The notes: a model not told the origin generated them from the sequence alone. A stretch of DNA of 64,000 bases from Clostridia bacterium (GCA_016887505.1 CP069393.1:2317001-2381000); one strand, 5' to 3'. Shown: positions 45,611-55,254, counted from the stretch's first letter. Translations and numbers: made by a program.

Positions 45611-46915
45611 ATGTACAACTTGCTAATCAAAAGGAGATTAGAATGGATTCTATTTGCGGTACTCACAATCTTACCACCTATCAATTATGTGGCCAGAGAG
45701 TATATGGGTTTCTTCTTTGTATCCAAAACCTTAATGCTTGGTTTAGCGACAGTCCTGATTATGCTTGTCGTTTTACGACAACGAAATAGGATTGGAGAAC
45801 TGATTCAAGCCGATAGCATCAATATTCTATTAGCAGTGTATTTGGGCTTGCTGGTGGTATCCCTCTTCTTTACAGATAACCTTATGACTGCAATAGCCGG
45901 TAAGATGTATCGTGAAGAAGGCCTTATCACCATTATGATGTATTTCCTTCTATTCTTAGTAGCTAGAAATATAGATGATCCAGACCAAAAGATCTATACG
46001 GGTTTATTGCTGGCAGCCACCCTGTTTGCCTTTTTTGGCATAGTCCAATATCTAGGCATAGATTTCTTTCGAGAAGGAACGATTGCCAGAACCAGAAGCG
46101 AATCCATCTTTGATAATCCCAATTTCTATGGTTCCTACCTCGTCTTGATGCTACCCCTTGCCATAGATAAATATATTCGGAAAAGAAGTAGATGGGGCCT
46201 TGTTGTTTATGCCATTCTCTTATTTACCCTATTTGCTACCATGACTAGAGGAAGCTGGATTGGTGCTGCCCTGGCATTGATCTTTTACGCACTGCTTTGG
46301 ATACGCCTGAGTCACAGATTTAAAGTAGACTTAAAACGCTACCTATGGATTGCGCTGGTGAGTATCCTAGTGATTGTGAGTTTCAACGTGGTATCTGGAG
46401 GACGCTTCCAGGAACGCTTCCAATCCATAGGTGGGGAAAGCATGAAGGTATTGGCGCCAGAAGGGGTTGAACAAAAAGATGTTCCAGCCAGAGCCTTCAT
46501 CTGGAAAAACGTAATCCAACTAGTTAAAGAAAGACCTCTTACCGGGTATGGCCTTGAAAATTTGGGACAAGTATTTACTGAAAACGTTGCTGAAGAAACA
46601 AGAGAATATGTTGGCTATTCTGTCATTATTGACCGAGCACACAATGAATATCTGCATATTGCCGTAAGCAGTGGCGTGCCCTCGCTACTAGTATACTTGT
46701 TGTTTATTGGCCGTATACTATGGGTGGCTGGAAGCAGAATACGAAGAAGACTAGACTTGCTACCTTTTTTTGCAGCCGTAATTGGATATCTCATACAGGC
46801 TTCATTTAATATCAGCGTCGTAACAGTGGCCTATGTTTTTTGGATTTTCCTTGGCTTCCTCAGCTCCTACAAACGGGTATACAAGGATAGGATTGCAAGA
46901 AGCAACTGGTTTTAG
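45611..46915 (+). CDS. O-antigen-ligase/Wzy-like membrane protein, copy 2
   Basis: A 434-residue polytopic protein, about twelve helices, closely similar to the copy at 31803 through its whole length, with long identical blocks such as ARTRSESIF and GGRFQERFQSI. The Wzy_C signature RPLTGYGLENL and RAHNEYLHIAVSSG is intact. Likely transfers or polymerises lipid-linked glycan at the outer membrane-face, or glycosylates a surface protein. ATG 45611 has AGGAGG upstream. The C-terminus is slightly longer than in copy 1. No glycan genes lie beside it. Confidence 0.87.
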   Translation: MYNLLIKRRLEWILFAVLTILPPINYVAREYMGFFFVSKTLMLGLATVLIMLVVLRQRNRIGELIQADSINILLAVYLGLLVVSLFFTDNLMTAIAGKMYREEGLITIMMYFLLFLVARNIDDPDQKIYTGLLLAATLFAFFGIVQYLGIDFFREGTIARTRSESIFDNPNFYGSYLVLMLPLAIDKYIRKRSRWGLVVYAILLFTLFATMTRGSWIGAALALIFYALLWIRLSHRFKVDLKRYLWIALVSILVIVSFNVVSGGRFQERFQSIGGESMKVLAPEGVEQKDVPARAFIWKNVIQLVKERPLTGYGLENLGQVFTENVAEETREYVGYSVIIDRAHNEYLHIAVSSGVPSLLVYLLFIGRILWVAGSRIRRRLDLLPFFAAVIGYLIQASFNISVVTVAYVFWIFLGFLSSYKRVYKDRIARSNWF

Positions 46916-47029
46916 GAGATTGTATCTGACGTAATATATGGAGCTTCTTAAACAGAGAAGAAAACCCTGGTTTGCGAGATCGGTGAGCTCGTGATAAGCT
47001 TTTTGTAGAGATAGAAGGGTTGTGAGCCG

Positions 47030-47650
47030 ATGCGGATAAGCAGTGATAAACTATTCAATAGAATCTCTCCTGTATATGGCCTATTCTACGCAAAACAAGG
47101 TAGATACTATTCGGGTGCAATGGAGTTACTCCAAAAAGAACTGGACCTGTCTCTTTTTGAAAGGGCACTGGACTTGGGGAGCGGCACCGGGGTACTCGCT
47201 TCTGTCTTAGAAGATACGGGGCTTTCAGTGATGGGAGTCGACTCAGCGGCTCGCATGGTTGAACTCGCAAGAAAGAAGGCTGCTAGTGATAGGGTACACT
47301 TCATGGAAGGAAACGTCTTGGAGGGGCTGCCCTTTGGGGATAAATTTTTCGATGTATCCTTTGCTTCCTACGTGGCCCATGGGCTAGTAGCAGAAGATAG
47401 AAAAAAACTGTATCAAGAAATGTCTCGCATCACCAAGCACTGGGTACTCTTTTTAGACTATAGCCAAGAACGTTCCTTGTTAACCAACATAGTGGAATGG
47501 CTTGAAGGTGGAGACTATTTCCATTTTATTCAAAACGCTGGTCGAGAGATGGAAGAATGTGCCCATCAAATGCAGACCTGCTTTACAGAAGTAAGAATAA
47601 TCCCAGTAGCACCACGAGCCAACTGGTATATGTGCAGGGTTGGTGAATGA
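47030..47650 (+). CDS. Class I SAM-dependent methyltransferase
   Basis: A 206-residue protein with the Methyltransf_11/25 fold. Motif I is ALDLGSGTGVLASVLE (about residues 44-59), followed by GVDSAARMVELAR (acidic residue that binds the ribose) and FDVSFASYVAHGL. Cytoplasmic. Its ribosome site is weak (GGGTTGTGAG). The substrate is unknown; ubiquinone/menaquinone-like or small-molecule methylation are possible from the fold alone. It precedes the DUF1456 gene by 48 bases and may form an operon with it. Confidence 0.85.
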   Translation: MRISSDKLFNRISPVYGLFYAKQGRYYSGAMELLQKELDLSLFERALDLGSGTGVLASVLEDTGLSVMGVDSAARMVELARKKAASDRVHFMEGNVLEGLPFGDKFFDVSFASYVAHGLVAEDRKKLYQEMSRITKHWVLFLDYSQERSLLTNIVEWLEGGDYFHFIQNAGREMEECAHQMQTCFTEVRIIPVAPRANWYMCRVGE

Positions 47651-47698
47651 CGAGTATTTGCTAAGCTTACTGGAAAGAAGACAAGAAAGAGGTAATAG

Positions 47699-48217
47699 AT
47701 GGACAACAATGATATATTGATTCGCCTACGATATGCGCTGGAAATTAAAGATAAGGATATGGTTCAGATTCTCCAACTGGGAGACATCACGATGAACCGG
47801 GAGGAAGTTGCAAAACTCTTGACCAAGACCCCGGTTAGTGAAGATGACAAGGTAATGGCCTACGATACGGAGGAACACCTCCATTGCACCAACTTTATAC
47901 TGGAATCCTTCCTCAATGGGATGATCGTCTGGAAACGAGGCAAACAGGAAGTAAAACCTGGGCAAAAACCTAGACCCCTCCATACCTTGAAAGAAGGAGA
48001 AAGTGCGACCAATGTAATGCTAAAGAAAGTTAAAATTGCCTTAAGCCTATCGAGTGAAGATATGTTGGATATCTTTACGAAAGCGGGCATAAAAGTGAGC
48101 AAGGCAGAACTGGGTGCTTTTTTTAGAAATCCTGAACATAAGCACTACCGGGTATGTCTCGACAAGTATGCTAGAAACTTTCTAAAGGGATTAGCCCTAG
48201 TCTACCGGGAAAAATAG
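47699..48217 (+). CDS. DUF1456 (YehS-like) protein
   Basis: A 172-residue protein with two similar repeats, each starting with an LRYALEIKDKDMVQI / VKIALSLSSEDMLDI segment and ending in a short FL-rich helix. This two-copy arrangement is typical of DUF1456/YehS. Function is unknown. The start is ATG 47699 with AAAGAGG upstream. It has no signal peptide or membrane segment. Confidence 0.85.
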   Translation: MDNNDILIRLRYALEIKDKDMVQILQLGDITMNREEVAKLLTKTPVSEDDKVMAYDTEEHLHCTNFILESFLNGMIVWKRGKQEVKPGQKPRPLHTLKEGESATNVMLKKVKIALSLSSEDMLDIFTKAGIKVSKAELGAFFRNPEHKHYRVCLDKYARNFLKGLALVYREK

Positions 48218-48281
48218 GAGAAAGACTGAGCAAGTAAAGGCATGGAAGGCAAGAAAATACGTTGAAAGGTAACCGAAGAGT

Positions 48282-48989
48282 ATGGGATTGAATCAAACAG
48301 CAATTCTAGTGGAATTCAACGGTCTTCCAGGTTGCGGGAAAACGACAATTGCAAATGAACTGCTAGAAGAACTTCGGAGCTTGGGATACGCTGTTGCAAC
48401 GCATAAAGAGTTGTTGCATCATCGAGTAAAAGTAAAAAAGCTAGACTTATTCAAAAGTTTACTAGATGCAAGGAATCGAAAGTTTTTCAATGCCAGCCTG
48501 CTTCTGTGCTTTTCAACCAGGCCATTTAAGCTTGGCCGTATTCAATATGCGAGAAATGCGTATGTGTATTACTATACGGTACACATTTGCAGAAAAGAAA
48601 GAAAAGAATATGACTTCATTATTTGTGACCAGGGATTGCTGCAGGTGATTTTGTCCATTATACACATGGACAAAATCAACAAGCCTAAAACTGTACAAAA
48701 GATGTTAGAGGACGCTTTCGCTGGTTTAGGCACAGTCATATTGGTCAATTGCAAGGTGAAGATTGATACCGCGAAAGAAAGAATCCGCTTGCGTAAATTG
48801 AAATGCGGTAGACTAGATTATATTACAGAAGACGAGAAACTGGTATCTGCCCTGACAAGACAAGAGTGCTGCCTAGAAACCATACGCAATATGGCTAGTA
48901 ATCTAGTTGAGGGGAATGTGCTGGAACTAGATATGCATCATGTGGTAGATAAGAATCTGCAAACAATACTGAAAAGACTTCAAGTATAG
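48282..48989 (+). CDS. P-loop nucleoside/nucleotide kinase-like protein (thymidylate-kinase-like)
   Basis: A 235-residue P-loop protein. Walker A is EFNGLPGCGKTTIANEL (about residues 11-27), and YDFIICDQGLLQ resembles the lid/DxxG side of dTMP kinase and related AAA/NMP kinases. A basic IRLRKLKCGRLD segment near 165-176 could be a lid. It lacks the complete dTMP-kinase DRY motif, so its substrate may not be dTMP. It follows the DUF1456 gene and may share its transcript. Function uncertain. Confidence 0.75.
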   Translation: MGLNQTAILVEFNGLPGCGKTTIANELLEELRSLGYAVATHKELLHHRVKVKKLDLFKSLLDARNRKFFNASLLLCFSTRPFKLGRIQYARNAYVYYYTVHICRKERKEYDFIICDQGLLQVILSIIHMDKINKPKTVQKMLEDAFAGLGTVILVNCKVKIDTAKERIRLRKLKCGRLDYITEDEKLVSALTRQECCLETIRNMASNLVEGNVLELDMHHVVDKNLQTILKRLQV

Positions 48990-49319
48990 CCCGCAACAGG
49001 TCTAGGGCTTGATATAGTGGTAACGGTATGAAAGAAGGGACTGAACGCTAGAAAGCAGCGCTCTGACCCTTCTTTCATTATGGGAGCGAGGACCTTAGGC
49101 GTTTACAAAAGGAAGCAAGATGGATATACTTAAGGGTAATTATTATTTTCTGCAAGTAGAGAATCGAATAGATTATTGAAAACCATAACCAATAAGCCCT
49201 TGGAAGAATAATGGGGTATTTTCCTGAGGGATCTTGCAGTACCAGGTTGGCAAATGGGGTGTAAGCGTGGTATTGATGGGGGTACTAGCATAGTAGGTAG
49301 TATGCAAGGGGGCACAACT
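48990..49319. other. Leader region of the LevR-like regulator with hairpin
   Basis: No gene reads forward. TGAAAGAAGGG (49029-49039) and CCCTTCTTTCA (49067-49077) form an 11-bp stem with a 27-base loop, followed by TTATGGG; it may be a terminator for the kinase gene without a clean U-tract. The rest is leader of the regulator gene. Confidence 0.5.
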
Positions 49320-52103
49320 ATGGGAAGAAAAAAACAGATAGAGCGGTTGGTACAGGAGTACTCTATGGCCTTGGACCCAGAAGGGTATGGCATGAGGGCA
49401 GGTCTGACCACCGAAGAAGTAGCCAAGGCTGTGGGGGCCTTGCGCAATAACGCAAGCAGAGATCTGAATGCCTTATGCAAGGAAGGCGTACTTCTAAAAC
49501 AAAAAGGCAAACCGGTGCGATTTTTACACCGGGAAACGATGCTCATGAAATTGGGAACAGATAAGATTAGCGCCCTAAGAGCAAGAACGATTGAAAATAC
49601 CAAAGAACGAGAGTGGTATGTCCATGCCAAGTCTCTAGACAGTGTCTTAGGGTCTAAAAACAGCCTTAAGAAACAGGTCGAGATGGCCAAAGCAGCCGTC
49701 ATGTATCCACCACAAGGATTAAATACCATCTTGATTGGACCGACAGGGGTTGGTAAAACCGTCTTTGCGGAAAAGATGTATGACTTTGCTCTTGAAACCG
49801 GCATCATTGATCCCGAAGGAGAATTCGTTGCCTTCAACTGTGCCGACTATGCAAGCAACCAACAGTTGCTGTTAAGTCAGCTCTTTGGATATGTAAAAGG
49901 TGCCTTTACGGGTGCAGACCATGACAAGCCCGGTGTGATTGACCGAGCCGATGGCGGAGTACTGCTATTGGATGAAGTACACCGTTTGCCTCATGAAGGC
50001 CAAGAAATGCTCTTTTACCTCCTAGACAAGGGGGTCTACAGGAGACTAGGCGAAAGCAATATGAACCGCAAGGCCAAGGTATTCATGATTGCCGCAACCA
50101 CGGAAAAACCGGAAGACTATCTGCTTCAGACCTTTTTACGCAGACTGCCGGTGGAAATTAGTATTCCGCCTATTTCCCAACGAACCATGGGCGAGAGGCT
50201 GGACATCGTGAGAGGATTCTTTCAAGATGAATCCAGAAAGACCGGACTGCCGATTCAGATTAGCAAAGAGGTGTTACAGGCTTTTCTAGCCTATCCCTGT
50301 CCGGGCAACATCGGTCAGCTAAAAGGCGACATCCAACTTTGCTGCGCCAAGGGCTATTTAGACCATCGCCGGCGCCGAACCAAGAACATCCAGATCCTCA
50401 TGGAGGATCTGCCAGACAACATGATAGCCAGTCTGGTAAGCCAAGACCGAGGTGAACTTGAAAAGGCGAAAGGCATCTTTGATACGACCTTGCTGGTCGA
50501 ACCAAGCCAAGAAATAAGCCACCTGCTTTCAAAATATGAGCAATCACTGGCCAAGGTATACGGACGCTTGGACCAATACTTTAAGAACCGCCAATTTAGT
50601 AGTGGCATAAGTGATACGGATGAGGATGCAGCAGAAAAAATCAGGGAAGTATTTTTGGACTTCTTTAGCCAGTTGAACTATGAAGGCTACAGCGAAAGTG
50701 ATTTGCAAAATATTTTTGCAACAGACCTGTTGCAGGCAGTAGAACTTAGTTTGGGTCTTGCCAAGGAAAAATTTGACCTTACCAATGCTTCTGAAATCCT
50801 ATTTGTACTGGGTGTACATTTGAGCTTTCTTCGACACGCCAACCTTCGGGATGAAAAACTGTATCCTTATTTGGAATCCATTATTTTCAGCGTGGAAGAA
50901 TTGGAAAAAGCCAGATTCATTATCTCTGTTTTAAACCAAAACTTACCAGAGCATGTGGAAGAAGAAAACATCAAGCTTCTTGCCATGATGCTTAAGTATG
51001 TCCACAAGGAAAAAGGCACTGAAGATAAATCTTCGGTGGGACTCGTGCTTTTGGCGCAAGGAGAGCATGTAGCAGATGAGACCCTAGACCAGGCGGCCAA
51101 GCATATCGGGGTTCACATGGGCGTGGCTTTTTGTGCTAGTGAATACGCCAATGAAAAGGAACTGCTGCTAGAACTAGAAAATGCCGTAAGAAAGGCCAAC
51201 CAGGGCCGAGGCGTCTTGCTTTTGGTAGACCAGGCGGAATTTGTAATCTTTGCTCAAATCATGACGGCACGAACGGGAATCTTGGTCAAAGCGGTAACCG
51301 GCATGGGAACGGGCATGGTGGTAGAAGCCATGCGTAGACTACTAATGATTCACCAAACACTAGACCAAACGGTGAAAGAACTAGAAACCATGAGCTGGCC
51401 CTTGAATGAAGACATCGTCTATGGAGTATCCGGAAAAGAAAGAGTACTCTTAATCGAAGCGGCGGGAGGCTTGCGGGAAGGCAGAAAACTTTGCCGTTGG
51501 TTTAATACACTCGATATCTTGAGAGCTTCAGACGTAAAAGCGGTAGCGGTCCGGCGGATTGATACCAGCATGGATCTAGGCTTTTCGCCAGAACTGATTC
51601 TAGGGGTGGTTAGCAGCCGGGAACTAAAATTAAAGGTACCCATCATTTCCTTTGAAGATATCGTCTATGGCAGCGGACTGAGTAAGCTGCAACGCCTATT
51701 AGATGGAGAAGAAGCCGGTACCGAGATGGTTGGAAGTCTCTTGTTCCGCGATGAGGTGGCGTTGGTAACCCTGCGACGTTTCCTCAGTTTTGCTGATCCC
51801 AGCAAGGTGTTTGAATTGCTGAAGTATATTGCAGATACCGTAACCAGGGCGTTTGGAATTCAACTAAGCGAGGGAACATACCTGCGTTTCATCATCCACT
51901 GCGGGTGTATGATTGAACGACTCTTTAAGGGGAACGAGCTACCCTGTAACGAAGTCGATGAGATTATCGGAAGAAACCAGAAGTTGTATGAAGAGCTGAA
52001 ACGAGCCATGGTGACCGTGGAAGACAACTACGGCCTGGAAGTACCCGACAATGAGCTGGCCTATATTTTGGAATTGTTGGAAACTGATATAGTTGCAGGC
52101 TAA
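49320..52103 (+). CDS. LevR/DgaR-type sigma-54-dependent PTS regulator
   Basis: A 927-residue activator. The N-terminal winged helix (about 15-60) is followed by a sigma-54 AAA+ domain with GPTGVGKT near residues 140-147, GAFTGA near 197-202 (the sigma-54 contact loop) and LLDEVHRLP. Then come a PRD domain (about 440-540), a mannose-family EIIA-like domain (about 555-690) and a second PRD (about 815-920). In the EIIA-like part the usual histidine of A-H-G is Gln580 (A-Q-G). ATG 49320 is chosen because of AAGGGGG at 49307-49313; an in-frame ATG at 49254 is less likely. Two -24/-12 promoters lie downstream, so it probably activates the kinase/transporter and PTS operons. Confidence 0.92.
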   Translation: MGRKKQIERLVQEYSMALDPEGYGMRAGLTTEEVAKAVGALRNNASRDLNALCKEGVLLKQKGKPVRFLHRETMLMKLGTDKISALRARTIENTKEREWYVHAKSLDSVLGSKNSLKKQVEMAKAAVMYPPQGLNTILIGPTGVGKTVFAEKMYDFALETGIIDPEGEFVAFNCADYASNQQLLLSQLFGYVKGAFTGADHDKPGVIDRADGGVLLLDEVHRLPHEGQEMLFYLLDKGVYRRLGESNMNRKAKVFMIAATTEKPEDYLLQTFLRRLPVEISIPPISQRTMGERLDIVRGFFQDESRKTGLPIQISKEVLQAFLAYPCPGNIGQLKGDIQLCCAKGYLDHRRRRTKNIQILMEDLPDNMIASLVSQDRGELEKAKGIFDTTLLVEPSQEISHLLSKYEQSLAKVYGRLDQYFKNRQFSSGISDTDEDAAEKIREVFLDFFSQLNYEGYSESDLQNIFATDLLQAVELSLGLAKEKFDLTNASEILFVLGVHLSFLRHANLRDEKLYPYLESIIFSVEELEKARFIISVLNQNLPEHVEEENIKLLAMMLKYVHKEKGTEDKSSVGLVLLAQGEHVADETLDQAAKHIGVHMGVAFCASEYANEKELLLELENAVRKANQGRGVLLLVDQAEFVIFAQIMTARTGILVKAVTGMGTGMVVEAMRRLLMIHQTLDQTVKELETMSWPLNEDIVYGVSGKERVLLIEAAGGLREGRKLCRWFNTLDILRASDVKAVAVRRIDTSMDLGFSPELILGVVSSRELKLKVPIISFEDIVYGSGLSKLQRLLDGEEAGTEMVGSLLFRDEVALVTLRRFLSFADPSKVFELLKYIADTVTRAFGIQLSEGTYLRFIIHCGCMIERLFKGNELPCNEVDEIIGRNQKLYEELKRAMVTVEDNYGLEVPDNELAYILELLETDIVAG

Positions 52104-52204
52104 TAAATGCTGATTTTCGTAAAGAAAAAAAGTAAAGACAAAATGTGTTGTAATGTGTGTTTTGGGTATGCTGAAACACCTAAAATTGAAACTAGTTGAC
52201 TTGG

Positions 52205-52240
52205 GGTCGCGGATTATTTTAATCCGTGACCTTTATTTAT
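52205..52240 (+). terminator. Rho-independent terminator
   Basis: GGTCGCGGATT pairs with AATCCGTGACC (one mismatch/wobble) around ATTTT, followed by TTTATTTATT. It ends the LevR-like gene. Confidence 0.85.
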
Positions 52241-52298
52241 TCCTAAAACCTTGTTTTCAGATATGCAATATGAGATACTTATTGTGATACAGATGGTG

Positions 52299-52316
52299 TT
52301 GGCACGCTTCTTGCAT
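52299..52316 (+). promoter_or_regulatory. Sigma-54 (-24/-12) promoter of the FGGY kinase/ABC operon
   Basis: TTGGCACGCTTCTTGCAT matches the consensus TTGGCAC-N5-TTGC exactly, with GG at 52301-52302 and GC at 52313-52314. It faces the kinase gene, about 230 bases upstream of its start. Confidence 0.92.
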
Positions 52317-52545
52317 TATATATGGTTACGACGATAAATATAGTCTATAGAGTGAATGTATAAAATCAATTGTTATACAAGATGAGATTGAGTACTTTGA
52401 CATCTAGATTCTTTCCTATCATTTTGCACTTTTGATTTTCGCAAGGCTTCCTTGATACACAAAAGCCTTGTGACCTATATTGGTTTGAATGATATTTGAG
52501 CAATACATTGACTATGGTGATAATGATAAGAAAGAGGTGATATCT

Positions 52546-53949
52546 TTGTATTTAGGAATTGATATAGGAACGAGTAGTGTAAAAGCAATTCTTACGGATG
52601 GGACGAAGAGATTTAAAGATAAGGAAGCATATTCTTTCATTGGCAATGATTGCCAACATCCGGTAGCAGCAGTAGAAACTGCGATTAAGAATTTAATAAA
52701 ACGAATTATTAAAAATACGGATAGCGAAATCAAAGGGATCGGCATTTGCGGTCATGGACCTAGCGTTGTCTTTATAGATAAAGACGGTAAGCCTTTGACC
52801 GATATTGTTACTTGGCAGGATAAAAGAGCAGATGAAGAGGCGCTTTTTTTACGTCAAAAATTTCCTGGATTCATTAAGGATGCTACCTCGTATGAAGCCA
52901 AGGTTCTTTGGTTCTTTAAAAATCATCCCTCCTTGTTTGCTGCAGGGAACACGGTGCTTTACCCCAAAGACTACCTAGTCTATCTCTTATGTAATCGTAG
53001 AGTGATTGACCGCTCGGCTGCCTCCACGATTCCATTCTTTAATAGAAAAGAAAACAGTTGGGAATTCGATCGGATGGGGCTACCGAACCAGGTATTTCCG
53101 GACGTTGTGGAATCCACAGAAGTCGTAAGCCATACGGCAACGAAGTTCAGCAAAGACTGCGAATTAGCAGATGGCATCCCCGTCTATGGTGGTGGCATTG
53201 ATGCTTTTTGTGAAATCGTTGGAGCTGGGGGAATTAACCCTGGAGACGTTGTTGAAGGCACGGGAACATCCACCTGCATTTCTTTTATGGTGGAAGAAGA
53301 TGACCATGAAAGTCTACATGTCATGAAGGGCTTGTCTTTAATGATGAGAAGCGTATCCTATAGTGGAGGGTCCGTTAAATGGTGGAGAACAATCTGTGCA
53401 GAGAATAATTTATGCGAAGAATTAGTTGCTGGAGGGAAGATCACCCCTAGTGGCGTTATCTTTTTGCCATATCTGATGGGCGAAAGAAGTCCTATTTGGG
53501 ATGAAAAAGCTTCGGGCGTATTCTTCGGCATGACGGATGAAACCGACCGCAGAGATATGTGGGTATCGGTTCTAGAGGGAGTCGCTTTTTCCTTAAGGCA
53601 GAATCTAGAAACCTTGAAAGACCGGCCGGTGGGCAATGAGATTCGCGCTGTCGGTGGTGGTGCCAACAACCTTGCTTGGCTACAAATTAAAGCGAATATT
53701 ACAGGGAAAACATATTTGAAAATGAAGGAGCTAGACGCCGGCGCCCTAGGTGCAGCCTTATTATGTGCTATGGCGGATTGGGAGGGAGACCGAGACGAAC
53801 TCGTTTCACAATGGATTGGTATTGACAAGGTAGTGAAACCGGATCTTTCTCTTCAGTCTCAGTACGACGGGCTATATGGAGTATACAAGAATTTATATCC
53901 AGTATTAAAAGAATCATTTCATACGCTAAAGAACATTCAAAAAGCATAA
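52546..53949 (+). CDS. FGGY-family carbohydrate kinase (xylulokinase-like)
   Basis: About 467 residues. Sugar/polyol kinase of the FGGY family. YLGIDIGTSSVKAIL is the first phosphate-binding segment, VTWQDKRADEEA the sugar-site region, and GGGANNLAWLQIKANITG the adenosine motif near residue 380. TTG 52546 is preferred because GAGGTGAT lies eight bases upstream; the upstream in-frame codons up to 52489 lack a site. It is the first gene after a sigma-54 promoter and precedes an ABC transporter. It would phosphorylate an imported sugar, ketose or polyol; the exact substrate is unknown, and LsrK-type kinases are an alternative. Confidence 0.87.
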   Translation: MYLGIDIGTSSVKAILTDGTKRFKDKEAYSFIGNDCQHPVAAVETAIKNLIKRIIKNTDSEIKGIGICGHGPSVVFIDKDGKPLTDIVTWQDKRADEEALFLRQKFPGFIKDATSYEAKVLWFFKNHPSLFAAGNTVLYPKDYLVYLLCNRRVIDRSAASTIPFFNRKENSWEFDRMGLPNQVFPDVVESTEVVSHTATKFSKDCELADGIPVYGGGIDAFCEIVGAGGINPGDVVEGTGTSTCISFMVEEDDHESLHVMKGLSLMMRSVSYSGGSVKWWRTICAENNLCEELVAGGKITPSGVIFLPYLMGERSPIWDEKASGVFFGMTDETDRRDMWVSVLEGVAFSLRQNLETLKDRPVGNEIRAVGGGANNLAWLQIKANITGKTYLKMKELDAGALGAALLCAMADWEGDRDELVSQWIGIDKVVKPDLSLQSQYDGLYGVYKNLYPVLKESFHTLKNIQKA

Positions 53950-54085
53950 GGTTCGGAATGTGACAAATTATTACCAGAGCGACGCACGGAAAAAATGAAC
54001 GGGAATATTTTAGCATGTTGGCAAAATACCCACCATGCTTTGATAGAGTTGTTTGCTTTTGCTTAATGGTTTAAGGAGGATGAGT

Positions 54086-55180
54086 ATGAAGAATACCGCA
54101 AAGAAAGTACTTGCTATGCTGCTAGTTGTTATGCTTGCATTTTCAGTAGTAGGTTGTAACACTGCTGAAGAGCCTGCAGAAGAACCTGCCGAAGAGCCTG
54201 CTGAAGAGCCGATGGAAATGATCGGTGAAGGTCGCACCTTGGTTGTTGGCGTATGGGGCGGTCCTCAAGAGGATTTGATCAGAAACAATATCATTGGTCA
54301 ATTTGAGGAAGAAACTGGCGCAACTGTAGAATTGGTACTCGGTGGAAGTAGTGACCGTTTTGCCAGACTCTACGCTGAAAAAGACAATCCAACTATGGAT
54401 ATTATGTATCTTGGTTTGGATCAAACCGTTCAGGCTGCAGCGGATGGCGTCATTACCGAGCCGAATCCAGAAACAGTTACTGAATATGCTAACTTGTATG
54501 AACAAGCAAAATCTCCGGGTGCTTACGGTGTTGCGTTCATGTCTATCGGTATCATGTACAACACTGAGATGGTAGAAACTGCTCCTACTGCATGGGCTGA
54601 CCTATGGAAGCCTGAGTATGCAGGTAAAGTAGCTCCCTTTGTTTTCCCAGGTACCCAAGGTACTGCATTCTTAGCTATGGCAGCAAGAATCAATGGCGGA
54701 GACGAAGCAAACATGGATCCAGGTTTCGAAGCTTTGAAAGCCTTAAAACCTTTCCCAATGATCTTATCTGGTGTTGATGAAACCAACCTTGCTTTCCAAG
54801 AAGGCGACATTTGGTTTGCACCACAAATTCATGGCTATGTTTACCAGTACCAAGACGAAGGTGGCAAAGTTGACTTTGTACTTCCAGAAGAAGGCGCTCC
54901 TTTGGCAGTAAACTCAGCAGTTATTCCTGTTAATTCAGAAAATGCTGATTTAGCAGAAATCTTTATCAATATCCACTTGGGACAAGCTACTCAAGAAGCG
55001 TATGCTAAAGAATTGTACTATGCTCCAACAAACAAAACAGTAGTTCTTGATGACGCGCTTGCAGCTAAAATGCCGTACGGCGAAGAAGAAGTAGGGCAGT
55101 TACTAATGCTTGACAGTAAAGCTATTAGTGAACAAGCTACAGACTTGGCTGATCGCTGGAATAGAGAAATCATTGAATAA
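54086..55180 (+). CDS. Polyamine-type ABC transporter solute-binding lipoprotein
   Basis: About 364 residues. A lipoprotein signal peptide ends in SVVGC, giving a membrane-anchored Cys at about residue 23. An acidic linker of repeated EEPA units (four to five) follows, then a PotD/PotF-like type-2 periplasmic-binding fold (VVGVWGGPQEDLIRNN, MDIMYLGLDQTV, GIMYNTEMVETAPTAWADLW). ATG 54086 is supported by AAGGAGG. It is the binding component for the fused permease and ATPase downstream. The ligand may be a polyamine, aminoethylphosphonate-type or iron-type compound; family alone cannot tell. Confidence 0.88.
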   Translation: MKNTAKKVLAMLLVVMLAFSVVGCNTAEEPAEEPAEEPAEEPMEMIGEGRTLVVGVWGGPQEDLIRNNIIGQFEEETGATVELVLGGSSDRFARLYAEKDNPTMDIMYLGLDQTVQAAADGVITEPNPETVTEYANLYEQAKSPGAYGVAFMSIGIMYNTEMVETAPTAWADLWKPEYAGKVAPFVFPGTQGTAFLAMAARINGGDEANMDPGFEALKALKPFPMILSGVDETNLAFQEGDIWFAPQIHGYVYQYQDEGGKVDFVLPEEGAPLAVNSAVIPVNSENADLAEIFINIHLGQATQEAYAKELYYAPTNKTVVLDDALAAKMPYGEEEVGQLLMLDSKAISEQATDLADRWNREIIE

Positions 55181-55205
55181 GTTTGATTCAGTGAAATACT
55201 ATATC

Positions 55206-55229
55206 GGAGGAAAGCGCAAGCTTTCCTCC
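55206..55229 (+). other. Hairpin between binding-protein and permease genes
   Basis: GGAGGAAAGC pairs with GCTTTCCTCC around a GCAA (GNRA-type) tetraloop, with only a weak T-rich tail (AATATCTTTCT). It probably lets the binding protein be made in excess over the permease by partial termination or mRNA protection. Confidence 0.7.
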
Positions 55230-55254
55230 AATATCTTTCTAGGAGGATGTGCTA

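Larger units (their letters stand above)
52104..52545. other. Intergenic region with terminator and sigma-54 promoter
   Basis: Contains a putative regulator-binding motif (52139-52160), the regulator's terminator (52205-52240), a -24/-12 promoter (52299-52316) and a leader of about 220 bases. No gene is seen. Confidence 0.6.

Noticed and set aside
49130-49837. A 235-codon reverse frame over the start of the LevR-like gene
   Set aside because: It overlaps the sigma-54 activator's conserved domain, has no ribosome site and shows no family motif.
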